Positions 1 to 4,737 of a stretch of 5,519 bases of DNA are shown piece after piece. Within the stretch, counting starts at the first letter, position 1. Every line of letters starts with the position of its first letter. The DNA comes from Eggerthellaceae bacterium (GTDB lineage Bacteria; Actinomycetota; Coriobacteriia; Coriobacteriales; Eggerthellaceae). Both the position numbers and the translations under genes were made by a program. Where the stretch lies: positions 1-5,519 of the forward strand of contig JAFUCW010000307.1 of assembly GCA_017459485.1 (NCBI GenBank), written 5' to 3'. The notes under the pieces were generated by a model, which was not told the DNA's origin, searched no databases, and worked only from the letters and a program-made list of their open reading frames with translations.

Positions 1-29
1 TGCAAAAACCCGTATGATTGGAGTACGTT

Positions 30-332
30 ATGCCTATGACCATCAGCCTGGAAGACCCGGTAAAGACTGAATTTGCCGAAGTGTGTGCGGAAATCGGGAT
101 GTCGGCGTCCACTGCGTTCAACATCTTCGCGAAGGCCGTCATCCGCGAGCGGCGCATCCCCTTCGAGCTTTCCGCCGACAGCTCCTACGAGCAGCAGCGC
201 CACGCCTACGAGCGTCGTGTGAACGAAGGCCTGTGGCGTGGCTACCAGCAGGTGCTGGAGGGCAAGACCCATTCCCTTGATGAGGTGATAGCCGAACGCG
301 AACGGCGGGAGAAGGCAGGTTCCAATGCCTGA
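30..332 (+). CDS. RelB/DinJ-family antitoxin of a type II toxin-antitoxin pair
   Basis: This 100-residue protein looks like a RelB/DinJ antitoxin, a DNA-binding protein that neutralises a RelE/ParE-type toxin and represses its own operon. The N-terminal part has the family pattern: a short strand (TISLED), a helix (VKTEFAEVCAEIGMSAST), a second helix (AFNIFAKAVIRERR), and then the hallmark ending RIPFEL. This is the ribbon-helix-helix dimerisation and DNA-binding fold. The C-terminal half (about residues 50-100) is charged and helical, as expected for the toxin-binding tail. I chose ATG at 30 because GGAG at 20-23 sits six bases upstream; an in-frame TTG at 18 overlaps that site and is unlikely. 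The stop overlaps the start of the toxin frame by 8 bases, the usual coupled arrangement. Any promoter or operator lies at or beyond the left edge. The family call is strong; the exact subfamily is not resolved. Confidence 0.88.
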   Translation: MPMTISLEDPVKTEFAEVCAEIGMSASTAFNIFAKAVIRERRIPFELSADSSYEQQRHAYERRVNEGLWRGYQQVLEGKTHSLDEVIAERERREKAGSNA

Positions 333-618
333 AGAGTACAACGTCGTGCTGTCGGACGAGGCCGAAGAGTTCGTCCTTTCCATTTCCTCTAGGCCATAGA
401 GCCGAACGCTAGAATCCTTGCTGCTTTTGCGCACCACCCCGTTCATCGGGCGCGTGTACGACCCTGAGTTCGAATCCGCCACGCCGCCGGAAGGCTGCCG
501 TCGCCTTGTGGTGTCCGGAACCACCATCGAGATCTTCTATCTGGTCGACGAGGATGCCAAGCAAGTAAAGGTGATTCTCGTCGACGACGCCCGCATGGAC
601 CCCCTCTCTCGCTTCTAG
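325..618 (+). pseudogene. RelE/ParE-family toxin interrupted by an in-frame amber codon
   Basis: The frame starts at ATG 325 inside the antitoxin's last codons (MPEEYNVVLSDEAEEFVLS) and meets TAG at 397-399 after 24 residues. The same frame then continues to TAG 616-618 with clear family sequence: TPFIGRVYDPEFESA, a central strand IEIFYLVDE, and the ending DARMDPLSRF. Counting the TAG as one residue gives 97 residues, the normal length for a RelE/ParE toxin. A single base substitution therefore explains the break. An alternative is a pair of compensating frameshifts: another frame stays open from about 393 to 441 (AIEPNARILAAFAHHP) and could be the ancestral reading there. Either way no full-length toxin is made by ordinary decoding. 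Internal initiation at TTG 418 would give only a C-terminal piece of about 66 residues with no good ribosome binding site. Family membership is inferred from the motifs and the antitoxin partner. A sequencing error cannot be excluded. Confidence 0.8.
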
Positions 619-858
619 TGTAGGAGCGTGCCAGACAATATGTCCATCGGGGGTGCGCCAGGGCGCTCGCCGGTATGGCAGCGGGTTATGCATTCCTGCC
701 TGAACTGCTTGCTGAAAATAACCGATTTTGCCCTCTGACGCGTGTCAGATCCCTTTCCCCTGACACACCCTGACACGCGCAGTCCTGAACTAATAAGCAT
801 GCCAATTCCTGCCGTTTTGCGTCTATGCCTGCACTCCTCAAAAGCCCTTCACATTTCC
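619..858. other. Non-coding gap between the toxin remnant and the rplJ promoter
   Basis: I see no convincing gene in this stretch. The short open frames over it on both strands lack ribosome binding sites and family-like sequence. No U-run terminator follows the toxin remnant. CCTGAACT occurs twice (near 699 and 783), and the sequences around the two copies share patches such as TTCCTGCC and CCG(A)TTTTGC, which hints at an old duplication. The clearest structure is the CTGACAC cluster at 734-779, listed separately. Confidence 0.6.
734..779. repeat. Cluster of CTGACAC repeats with a 10-bp inverted repeat
   Basis: Four related half-sites lie within 46 bases. TCTGAC (734-739) and GTCAGA (744-749) form inverted arms around GCGT. 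CTGACAC occurs at 760-766 and again at 770-776, ten bases apart. CGCGTGTCAG at 739-748 is the exact inverse of CTGACACGCG at 770-779. A ten-base repeat step is about one DNA helical turn, which suits side-by-side protein binding and makes an operator one reading. The cluster ends about 80 bases before the rplJ promoter. A hairpin-forming dispersed repeat is the other reading. Repeats and spacing are seen directly; function is inferred. Confidence 0.55.
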
Positions 859-887
859 TTGCGCGTGGGGCGGCGTTGGCCTACAAT
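859..887 (+). promoter_or_regulatory. Probable sigma-70-type promoter of rplJ-rplL
   Basis: TTGCGC at 859-864 and TACAAT at 882-887 are separated by exactly 17 bases, the optimal spacing for the housekeeping sigma factor. Each box differs from consensus at one or two positions. Transcription would begin near 893-895, just before the L10 leader, leaving an untranslated leader of about 210 bases, as expected for an autoregulated rplJ operon. Confidence 0.7.
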
Positions 888-890
888 GGC

Positions 891-1046
891 ACAGTTGCCT
901 TTCGGGGCGGCATGCAAGCGAATATTGTTCCGCTGCCAAAGACAGCCGGTACCGACAAGGTTTAATCGCGCAAGCGGCCCGCCGAGGTGGTTTAAAGGCT
1001 AAAGCTTTTCGACCCCTGTGTTTTTGGCGCAGGGGTCGTTTCTTTT
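891..1046 (+). promoter_or_regulatory. Ribosomal protein L10 leader (autoregulatory mRNA element)
   Basis: The untranslated RNA before rplJ carries the two conserved blocks of the L10 leader: a 5' block CCAAAGACAGCCGG (936-949) and a 3' block CCGCCGAGGTGG (979-990). In characterised leaders the matching blocks (GAAGACAGCAGG and CCUGCCGAGGU in my recollection of the Bacillus form) come together in a kink-turn-like structure bound by L10 or L10(L12)4, which lowers expression when stalk protein is in excess. The arm between the blocks contains AGCGG (973-977), complementary to CCGCT (930-934), so alternative pairings are possible. The leader runs directly into a terminator-like hairpin, so control by premature termination is likely. 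Block matches and position are seen; the binding role comes from the family; the boundaries are approximate. Confidence 0.8.
1010..1046 (+). terminator. Attenuator terminator in the rplJ leader
   Basis: CGACCCCTG (1010-1018) pairs perfectly with CAGGGGTCG (1030-1038) around an 11-base loop, followed by TTTCTTTT (1039-1046). This is a textbook intrinsic terminator lying about 60 bases before the rplJ start and just after the L10 leader. Since it would block the genes it precedes, it most likely acts as an attenuator whose formation depends on L10 binding upstream. Confidence 0.8.
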
Positions 1047-1103
1047 CCCGATTCGGCCCACCGCGCGTGGCGGAACCGGAAGGGAAAAGAAGGAGGTGTG
1101 AAT

Positions 1104-1625
1104 ATGCCCAACGTGAAGAACCAGGAAACGGTTGCCAAGATCAAGGAAGAGCTTGCCGCAACCCAGGCAGTGTGGATCGTCGATTATCGCGGTCTGACCG
1201 TGAAGGAGATCCAGGAGCTTCGCCGCAACGTCCGCGAAGCGGGCGCGAGCATGAAAGTGTACAAGAACACGCTCATGCATCTGGCGCTGACTGAATCCGA
1301 GCTGCCCACCATGGACGACCTGCTCGAAGGCCCGTCTGCGTTCGTGTTCGCCGACAGCGATCCCGCTGCCGCTGCCAAGGTGATCAAGAACTTCGCCAAG
1401 TCCAACGAAAACCTCTCTATCAAGGGAGGCATGATGGAAGGTGAAGCCTACGACGCCGCCCAGGTTGAAGCTATCGCTTCGCTGCCGAGCAAGGAAGAGC
1501 TCATGGGCCAGGTGGCCGGCATGATTTCCGGCGTTGCCCGTGGCCTTGCCACGACGATCAGCGGTGTTCCCCGCGGTCTTGCTCAGTCGCTTTCTCAAGT
1601 GGCCGAGCAGAAGCCTGCCGCCTAA
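1104..1625 (+). CDS. rplJ: 50S ribosomal protein L10
   Basis: L10 anchors the L7/L12 dimers to the large ribosomal subunit, forming the base of the stalk that recruits translation GTPases. The 173-residue product is of normal length. Family signatures are VWIVDYRGLTVKEIQELR (about 23-40), the basic patch KVYKNTL (51-57) that contacts 23S rRNA, GPSAFVFA (77-84), and SLPSKEELM (126-134) near the start of the C-terminal helix that carries L12 dimers. The long C-terminal segment with repeated SGV.RGLA units (about 142-162) suits that helix. I chose ATG at 1104 because AGGAGG (1091-1096) is seven bases upstream; an in-frame GTG at 1098 is only one base from that site. The gene sits behind the L10 leader and attenuator and is followed by rplL after 188 bases. 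Identification is very secure. Confidence 0.98.
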   Translation: MPNVKNQETVAKIKEELAATQAVWIVDYRGLTVKEIQELRRNVREAGASMKVYKNTLMHLALTESELPTMDDLLEGPSAFVFADSDPAAAAKVIKNFAKSNENLSIKGGMMEGEAYDAAQVEAIASLPSKEELMGQVAGMISGVARGLATTISGVPRGLAQSLSQVAEQKPAA

Positions 1626-1638
1626 GCCAGGCAGGAAG

Positions 1639-1796
1639 TGCTGCCAGGACCAGGCAAACTGCCTGTTTCCCAAGGCAGCAGAGAGCCGCGTAAGAGCGGT
1701 GCCGCCTCAGGGCGGATGCGGCATGAACCGCCGCATGACGTATTGAAACATGGCCGGGACTGTCCGGTGCATACAATTGCCGGAGCAATCCGGCAA
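1639..1796 (+). promoter_or_regulatory. Hairpin-rich spacer between rplJ and rplL
   Basis: Several perfect hairpins fill this spacer. CAGGCA/TGCCTG (1651-1656, 1660-1665) sits inside an outer pair TGCTGCC/GGCAGCA (1639-1645, 1674-1680). CCGCC/GGCGG follows (1702-1706, 1711-1715), then ATGCGGC/GCCGCAT (1716-1722, 1730-1736), and TTGCCGG/CCGGCAA (1777-1783, 1790-1796). The last ends four bases before the rplL ribosome binding site AAGGAG (1801-1806). None has a proper U-run, so they are not intrinsic terminators. Plausible roles are mRNA processing or stability, and tuning the excess of L12 over L10 that the stalk requires. A TACAAT at 1772-1777 has no well-spaced -35 box. Structures are seen; roles are inferred. 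Confidence 0.5.
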
Positions 1797-1813
1797 CAAG
1801 AAAGGAGCCTATC

Positions 1814-2200
1814 ATGGCTGTTACTCGCGAAGAGATTCTGGAAGCTTTGAAGGAAATGTCGCTGCTCGAGGCAAGCGAGCTGGTCAAGGACATCGAAGAG
1901 ACCTTCGGCGTGTCCGCTGCCGCTCCGGTGGCCGTGGCTGCCGCCCCTGCTGCCGGTGGCGACGCTGGTGGAGCCGGCGCTGACGAGAAGAGCGAATTCG
2001 ATGTCGTCCTCGAAGGCTTCGGCGACAACAAGATCGGCGTCATCAAGGCCGTCCGCGACATCACCGGCCTGGGTCTGAAGGAGGCCAAGGAACTGGTCGA
2101 GGGCGCTCCTGCTCCCATCCAGGAAGGCGTTGCCAAGGATGCTGCCGAAGAGATGAAGGCCAAGATCGAAGAGGCTGGCGGAGCGGTCACCCTCAAGTAA
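1814..2200 (+). CDS. rplL: 50S ribosomal protein L7/L12
   Basis: L7/L12 is the multi-copy stalk protein that stimulates GTP hydrolysis by elongation, initiation and release factors. The 128-residue length is typical. The layout is canonical: an N-terminal dimerisation and L10-binding domain (1-33, with [16 protein letters not shown]), an Ala/Gly/Pro-rich hinge (about 34-57), and the C-terminal factor-binding domain (60-128). The last contains [20 protein letters not shown] and [16 protein letters not shown], whose conserved helices and lysines contact the GTPases. The start is fixed by AAGGAG at 1801-1806, seven bases before ATG 1814. It is co-transcribed with rplJ as far as can be seen and is followed within four bases by a perfect hairpin. 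The RNA polymerase genes that often follow rplL in bacteria are not next to it here. Confidence 0.98.
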   Translation: MAVTREEILEALKEMSLLEASELVKDIEETFGVSAAAPVAVAAAPAAGGDAGGAGADEKSEFDVVLEGFGDNKIGVIKAVRDITGLGLKEAKELVEGAPAPIQEGVAKDAAEEMKAKIEEAGGAVTLK

Positions 2201-2203
2201 TAA

Positions 2204-2230
2204 GTTCCGCTGTTCTACGAACAGCGGAAC
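2204..2230 (+). terminator. Perfect 12-bp hairpin directly after rplL, without a U-run
   Basis: GTTCCGCTGTTC (2204-2215) and GAACAGCGGAAC (2219-2230) are exact complements around a three-base loop, TAC. The structure begins three bases after the rplL stop but is followed by CACTCGTC, not a run of T. It could be a weak or factor-assisted terminator, or an mRNA 3'-end protecting hairpin with the true terminator at 2467-2495. The hairpin is certain; termination is inferred. Confidence 0.55.
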
Positions 2231-2244
2231 CACTCGTCGCTGCG

Positions 2245-2412
2245 GAGGGCCCGGGTACCCCATCTTCCTGCTTGTTTTGTCCCTCGCGTACCGAAGTACG
2301 CGTCGGGCCAAAGGCGCGGGACCCTGGGGCACCGGGGCCCTCCTCGCTGTCTCTTCGGCCACCTGCGCGTGGATGCTCGCGGCGCCCGGGCACTCCATCT
2401 TCCTGTCCCGGG
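2245..2412. repeat. Nested inverted-repeat element, possible dispersed repeat or structured RNA
   Basis: The element folds in three tiers. The outer arms are GAGGGCCCGGGTACCCC (2245-2261) and GGGGCACCGGGGCCCTC (2326-2342), with 15 of 17 positions paired. Inside are GTCCC/GGGAC (2279-2283, 2318-2322). At the centre is CGCGTAC/GTACGCG (2285-2291, 2296-2302) around CGAA. On the minus strand the central loop reads UUCG closed by C-G, an exceptionally stable RNA tetraloop, and one outer mismatch becomes a G-U pair, so the minus strand is the better RNA. A 21-base unit starting CCCGGG and ending CCATCTTCCTG occurs at 2250-2270 and 2385-2405 with two differences; a further CCCGGG lies at 2407-2412. 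The very high GC differs from the flanking genes. No transposase is present. A non-autonomous or REP-like dispersed repeat is my best guess. Confidence 0.6.
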
Positions 2413-2466
2413 TATTCGCTGCGTGCGTGCATTCTTTTCGGCAAAGTAACGCTTTTGAGATTACGG

Positions 2467-2495
2467 AACAGCCCCTTTATGCGGGCTGTTTTGTT
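2467..2495 (+). terminator. Intrinsic terminator downstream of rplL
   Basis: AACAGCCC (2467-2474) pairs exactly with GGGCTGTT (2483-2490) across an eight-base loop, and the T-rich tail TTTTGTT (2489-2495, partly in the stem) follows. It is the first canonical terminator after rplL, some 270 bases beyond its stop, so rplJ-rplL transcripts may include the repeat element. It directly abuts the ferredoxin promoter. Confidence 0.75.
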
Positions 2496-2503
2496 GCTAT
2501 AAT
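2495..2503 (+). promoter_or_regulatory. Extended -10 promoter of the ferredoxin gene
   Basis: TATAAT at 2498-2503 is a perfect -10 box and is preceded by TGC, giving the extended form TGnTATAAT. The position for a -35 box (about 2475-2480) reads CTTTAT and falls within the loop of the preceding terminator, so recognition probably rests on the extended -10. Transcription would start near 2510, leaving a leader of about 40 bases. Confidence 0.75.
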
Positions 2504-2550
2504 GCACAACGAGACCCCAGGCAGACGGGGCAGGAGAGAAGGAGATTGAC

Positions 2551-2718
2551 ATGGCCGTTACTATCAATACCGACGAGTGCGTAGGTTGCAGCGTATGCGT
2601 GGATGCATGTCCGAGCGATGCTTTGAGCGTGGATGGCGTGTGTTCGGTTGACGCCGACAAATGCGTCGACTGCGGCACCTGCATCGACGAGTGCCCCACG
2701 GACGCCATTTCCGAGTAG
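2551..2718 (+). CDS. 2[4Fe-4S] ferredoxin, clostridial type
   Basis: This 55-residue protein is a small soluble electron carrier with two [4Fe-4S] clusters. It has two copies of the CxxCxxCxxxCP motif: Cys10, 13, 16 and 20 followed by Pro21, and Cys38, 41, 44 and 48 followed by Pro49. This is the pseudo-twofold pattern of the clostridial ferredoxin fold, and the length matches that group (about 55-60 residues). An extra Cys31 lies between the motifs. The protein is acidic, as usual for the family. AAGGAG at 2539-2544, six bases before ATG 2551, fixes the start, and a strong extended -10 promoter lies upstream. It appears to be a single-gene unit, convergent with the aldo/keto reductase, which carries its own two-cluster domain. 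Its physiological partners (for example ferredoxin-dependent oxidoreductases or hydrogenases) cannot be read from this window. Identification as a ferredoxin is very secure. Confidence 0.96.
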   Translation: MAVTINTDECVGCSVCVDACPSDALSVDGVCSVDADKCVDCGTCIDECPTDAISE

Positions 2719-2740
2719 ATTATCCGTTTCTCGGAACGTG

Positions 2741-2765
2741 AAGGGCCCGAACAAGCTGGCCTTTT
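2741..2765 (+). terminator. Probable terminator between the convergent ferredoxin and reductase genes
   Basis: AAGGGCC (2741-2747) can pair with GGCCTT (2758-2763) with one bulged G and a ten-base loop, followed by TTGCTT. It lies 22 bases after the ferredoxin stop. The stem is imperfect and the tail short, so this is a moderate call. The complementary run of A and G on the other strand makes it a poorer terminator for the reductase. Confidence 0.45.
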
Positions 2766-2806
2766 GCTTGCGCGACATCCACGCGCTCCGGCCAGCAGTA
2801 CGCTGC

Positions 2807-3940
2807 CTAGTCGAACATCTTGCCTGCGCGCTCCAGCCAGCTGATGATGGGAATGCCTTGGGGGCAGGCGGATTCGCAATTGCCGCATTTCAGGCAGTCG
2901 GAAGCACGGGTTTCGGTGGCGTGCATGCCGTAGAGGCGTTTGGCGTTTTCCGTCATGCCGTAGACAATTTCGCGGTTAGCTGCCGTGAAAATGTTGGGAA
3001 TGCTCATGTGTATGGGGCAATCGTCTAGGCAATAGCCGCAGCCGGTGCAGGGGATGCTGTCTATTTTGGCCAGCTCGGCTTGAGCTGCCGCAATCGCATC
3101 CTGCTCCGTTTGACCCAGTGGCTCAAAGTTGCGCATGTAGGACAGGTTGTCTTCCATCTGCTCGATCGTGCTCATGCCGGATAGCACCGTGACGATACCC
3201 GGCAAGCTGGCAGCGAAGCGAATGCCCCAGCTAGCGAAACTCGCAGTTGGGTTTGCTGCGGCCAGGGGCGCGCCGACCGCTTCGGGTGGATTGGCGAGCG
3301 CCCCGCCGCGCAGGGGCTCCATCACCACCACGGGTATGCCTGCCTCTGCGCAAATCTCGTAGTTTTCGCGGCTGGCGATGCTTGGTTCCTCCCAGTCGGC
3401 GTAGTTGATCTGCAGCTGTATGAAGTCGGGCCTGTCATGCGTGTCCAGGATCTGGCGCAGCAGGCCAGGCGTGCTGTGGAACGAAAACCCCCAGTTGCGC
3501 ACCAAGCCTTCGGCCTTCTTCTGCTGAACGAAATCCCAGATGCCGTAGTTGTCGTACACATCGTGGTTGTCGGACTGCACGGCGTGGACCAAGTAGAAGT
3601 CGAAGTAGCCGGCGCCTGTGCGCTCAAGGCTCGTTTCGAACTGCGCTTTCGTTTCGGATTCGCTTGGCTTGCCAAGCCATGCGTTCATCTTGGTGGCCAG
3701 CTGGAAGCTTTCGCGCGGGTAGCGCTCCACCAGCGCCGCCTTGGCCGCTTGCTCGCTTTTGCCGCCATCGTAGACGTAGGCAGTGTCGAAGTAGGTGAAT
3801 CCGGCATCTATGAAGGCATCGACCATGGCGCTGACCTGCTCGAGGTCCGGGTCTCCGCCGCCTTGGGTGCCCGGAAGGCGCATGAGGCCAAAGCCAAGCT
3901 TTGCTATATCGTGCCCAAGGTAGTTATCTGCGTATGCCAT
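2807..3940 (-). CDS. Aldo/keto reductase with a C-terminal 2[4Fe-4S] ferredoxin domain
   Basis: The 377-residue protein joins an aldo/keto reductase barrel (about 1-280) to a ferredoxin domain (about 290-377). The barrel begins with KLGFGLMRLPG and has the catalytic tetrad Asp52 (FDTAYVYD), Tyr57, Lys84 (LATKM) and His119 (FYLVHAV), implying carbonyl or alcohol chemistry with a nicotinamide cofactor. Later features include PDFIQLQINY (171-180), VVVMEPLRGG (204-213) and VLSGMSTIEQMEDN (252-265). The tail has Cys298, 301, 304, 308 and Cys349, 352, 355, 359, each set ending in CP. This architecture is widespread in anaerobes, but the substrate is generally unknown. I chose ATG 3940 because AGGAGG on the minus strand (3945-3950) precedes it; an in-frame TTG at 3964 would place that site inside the gene. 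It is convergent with the ferredoxin. No signal peptide is seen, so it is cytoplasmic. Domain calls are secure; the reaction is not. Confidence 0.95.
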   Translation of the reverse strand: MAYADNYLGHDIAKLGFGLMRLPGTQGGGDPDLEQVSAMVDAFIDAGFTYFDTAYVYDGGKSEQAAKAALVERYPRESFQLATKMNAWLGKPSESETKAQFETSLERTGAGYFDFYLVHAVQSDNHDVYDNYGIWDFVQQKKAEGLVRNWGFSFHSTPGLLRQILDTHDRPDFIQLQINYADWEEPSIASRENYEICAEAGIPVVVMEPLRGGALANPPEAVGAPLAAANPTASFASWGIRFAASLPGIVTVLSGMSTIEQMEDNLSYMRNFEPLGQTEQDAIAAAQAELAKIDSIPCTGCGYCLDDCPIHMSIPNIFTAANREIVYGMTENAKRLYGMHATETRASDCLKCGNCESACPQGIPIISWLERAGKMFD

Positions 3941-3963
3941 AGGCCCTCCTTCTCTCCAGAGCA

Positions 3964-3972
3964 ATTATCTCA
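3964..3972 (-). promoter_or_regulatory. Candidate extended -10 promoter of the aldo/keto reductase
   Basis: Read on the minus strand, TGAGATAAT (3972 to 3964) matches an extended -10 element (TGn followed by GATAAT). Transcription would start near 3957, giving a leader of about 17 bases that still holds the AGGAGG site. No -35 box is properly spaced: TTGACG at 3982-3977 is only seven bases away. The call is tentative; readthrough from the PAP2 gene is an alternative. Confidence 0.4.
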
Positions 3973-4124
3973 CGCGCGTCAAGAAGCCACATTGTCTGCG
4001 GAGCCGATGCGCAACGAACGTGCCGAAGCATTCAGCGGGTCCAAAGGATTCAGCCGGCGGCAACAGGCGCACCCTTACTACACGCGTGCTACTAGAAGTG
4101 CAAGCCCTAAGTATTGCGAAGTCG

Positions 4125-4703
4125 CTACACAGCAGCGTGCTTGCCTGACGCGCCGCCTGACGCGTCGCCCGAAGCGCTCCCTTTGCGTTTCTTGCGAATG
4201 GCAAGACCGACTTTCACAGCGATCAGGGCATATATGGTGCCCAAGATGGCGCCGACCAACACATCGGAGGGGTAGTGCGCAAACAGGTAGAGACGCGAGA
4301 AGCATATGAGTAGGGCAAGCACCCACACGACGACCTTCCAATAGCGCTTCGCGGGAGAGAGCGCGATAACCGTGGCGGCCGCGAAGGAGCACCCCGCGTG
4401 GCCTGACGGGAACGAGTAGCTGGTGGGATTGTCGAGCATGATCGAATCGAAGCCCAGCGCAATATAGGGCCGTATGCGTTCCACCAGGTGTTTAAGGCAA
4501 AGCTCGTTCACGACCAGCGTAAGCAAGAGGGCAACGATAATGCAGATGCCCCAGAAGCGCCATTTGCGCGAGAAGAGCATGCCCACTGCGATGGCGACCC
4601 ATATGGCACCTGCTTCGCCAAGCATAGTGAAATAGGGGAAGAACGCGTCGAGCGCGGGACTTCCCAGCGCGTCTTGTATGCCATAGAGAATACTTGCGTC
4701 CAT
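4125..4703 (-). CDS. PAP2-family membrane phosphatase
   Basis: This 192-residue membrane protein has the complete three-part active site of the PAP2 (type 2 phosphatidic acid phosphatase) family: Lys71...Arg78-Pro79 (KHLVERIRP), PSGH at 99-102, and Ser136-Arg137...His143...Asp147 (SRLYLFAHYPSD). His102 and His143 are the expected proton donor and nucleophile. Hydrophobic segments lie at about 32-45, 50-68, 104-116, 122-136 and 147-168, as expected for the compact bacterial fold. Such enzymes dephosphorylate lipid phosphates such as undecaprenyl diphosphate, phosphatidylglycerol phosphate or phosphatidic acid; sequence alone does not say which. The C-terminus is a basic stretch (RKKRKG) followed by a low-complexity Ser/Gly/Ala tail, probably cytoplasmic. 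ATG 4703 has AAGGAAGG (4722-4715) upstream with a slightly long 11-base gap. The 160-base gap to the reductase holds a CACGCGTG palindrome and two ATTCAGC repeats (4030, 4048) but no clear terminator. Confidence 0.92.
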   Translation of the reverse strand: MDASILYGIQDALGSPALDAFFPYFTMLGEAGAIWVAIAVGMLFSRKWRFWGICIIVALLLTLVVNELCLKHLVERIRPYIALGFDSIMLDNPTSYSFPSGHAGCSFAAATVIALSPAKRYWKVVVWVLALLICFSRLYLFAHYPSDVLVGAILGTIYALIAVKVGLAIRKKRKGSASGDASGGASGKHAAV

Positions 4704-4737
4704 AGTGCATCATACCTTCCTTGTGCGTAATAGTGCG

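Noticed and set aside
397..399. Amber codon read as pyrrolysine or by suppression in the toxin
   Set aside because: Nothing in the window suggests pyrrolysine machinery, and the rplJ, rplL and nnrE stops are ordinary. A nonsense mutation or sequencing error is simpler.
734..779. CTGACAC repeats as a small CRISPR array
   Set aside because: Units are only 7-10 bases with irregular orientation and spacing, far from the repeat-spacer pattern, and no cas genes are present.
1743..1777. Internal promoter for rplL (TTGAAA at 1743, TACAAT at 1772)
   Set aside because: The boxes are 23 bases apart, too far for normal sigma-70 recognition, and no extended -10 element precedes TACAAT.
1558..2398. Long open frames on the minus strand across rplL and the spacer
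   Set aside because: They are mirror frames of the GC-rich, Ala-rich rplL sequence and the repeat element. They lack ribosome binding sites and have low-complexity, family-free translations.
2193..2888. A 231-residue minus-strand frame across the repeat, ferredoxin and intergenic DNA
   Set aside because: It covers the certain ferredoxin on the other strand, crosses terminators and a promoter, and its translation shows no domain.
4018..4095. Possible tRNA or attachment-site remnant in the gap after the PAP2 gene
   Set aside because: No cloverleaf, T-arm GGTTCGA motif or CCA end could be fitted on either strand. Only short ATTCAGC repeats and a CACGCGTG palindrome are present.
3437..4309. A 290-residue plus-strand frame opposite the reductase and PAP2 genes
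   Set aside because: It is the antisense of two secure genes with catalytic motifs on the minus strand, and it has no ribosome binding site or recognisable domain.
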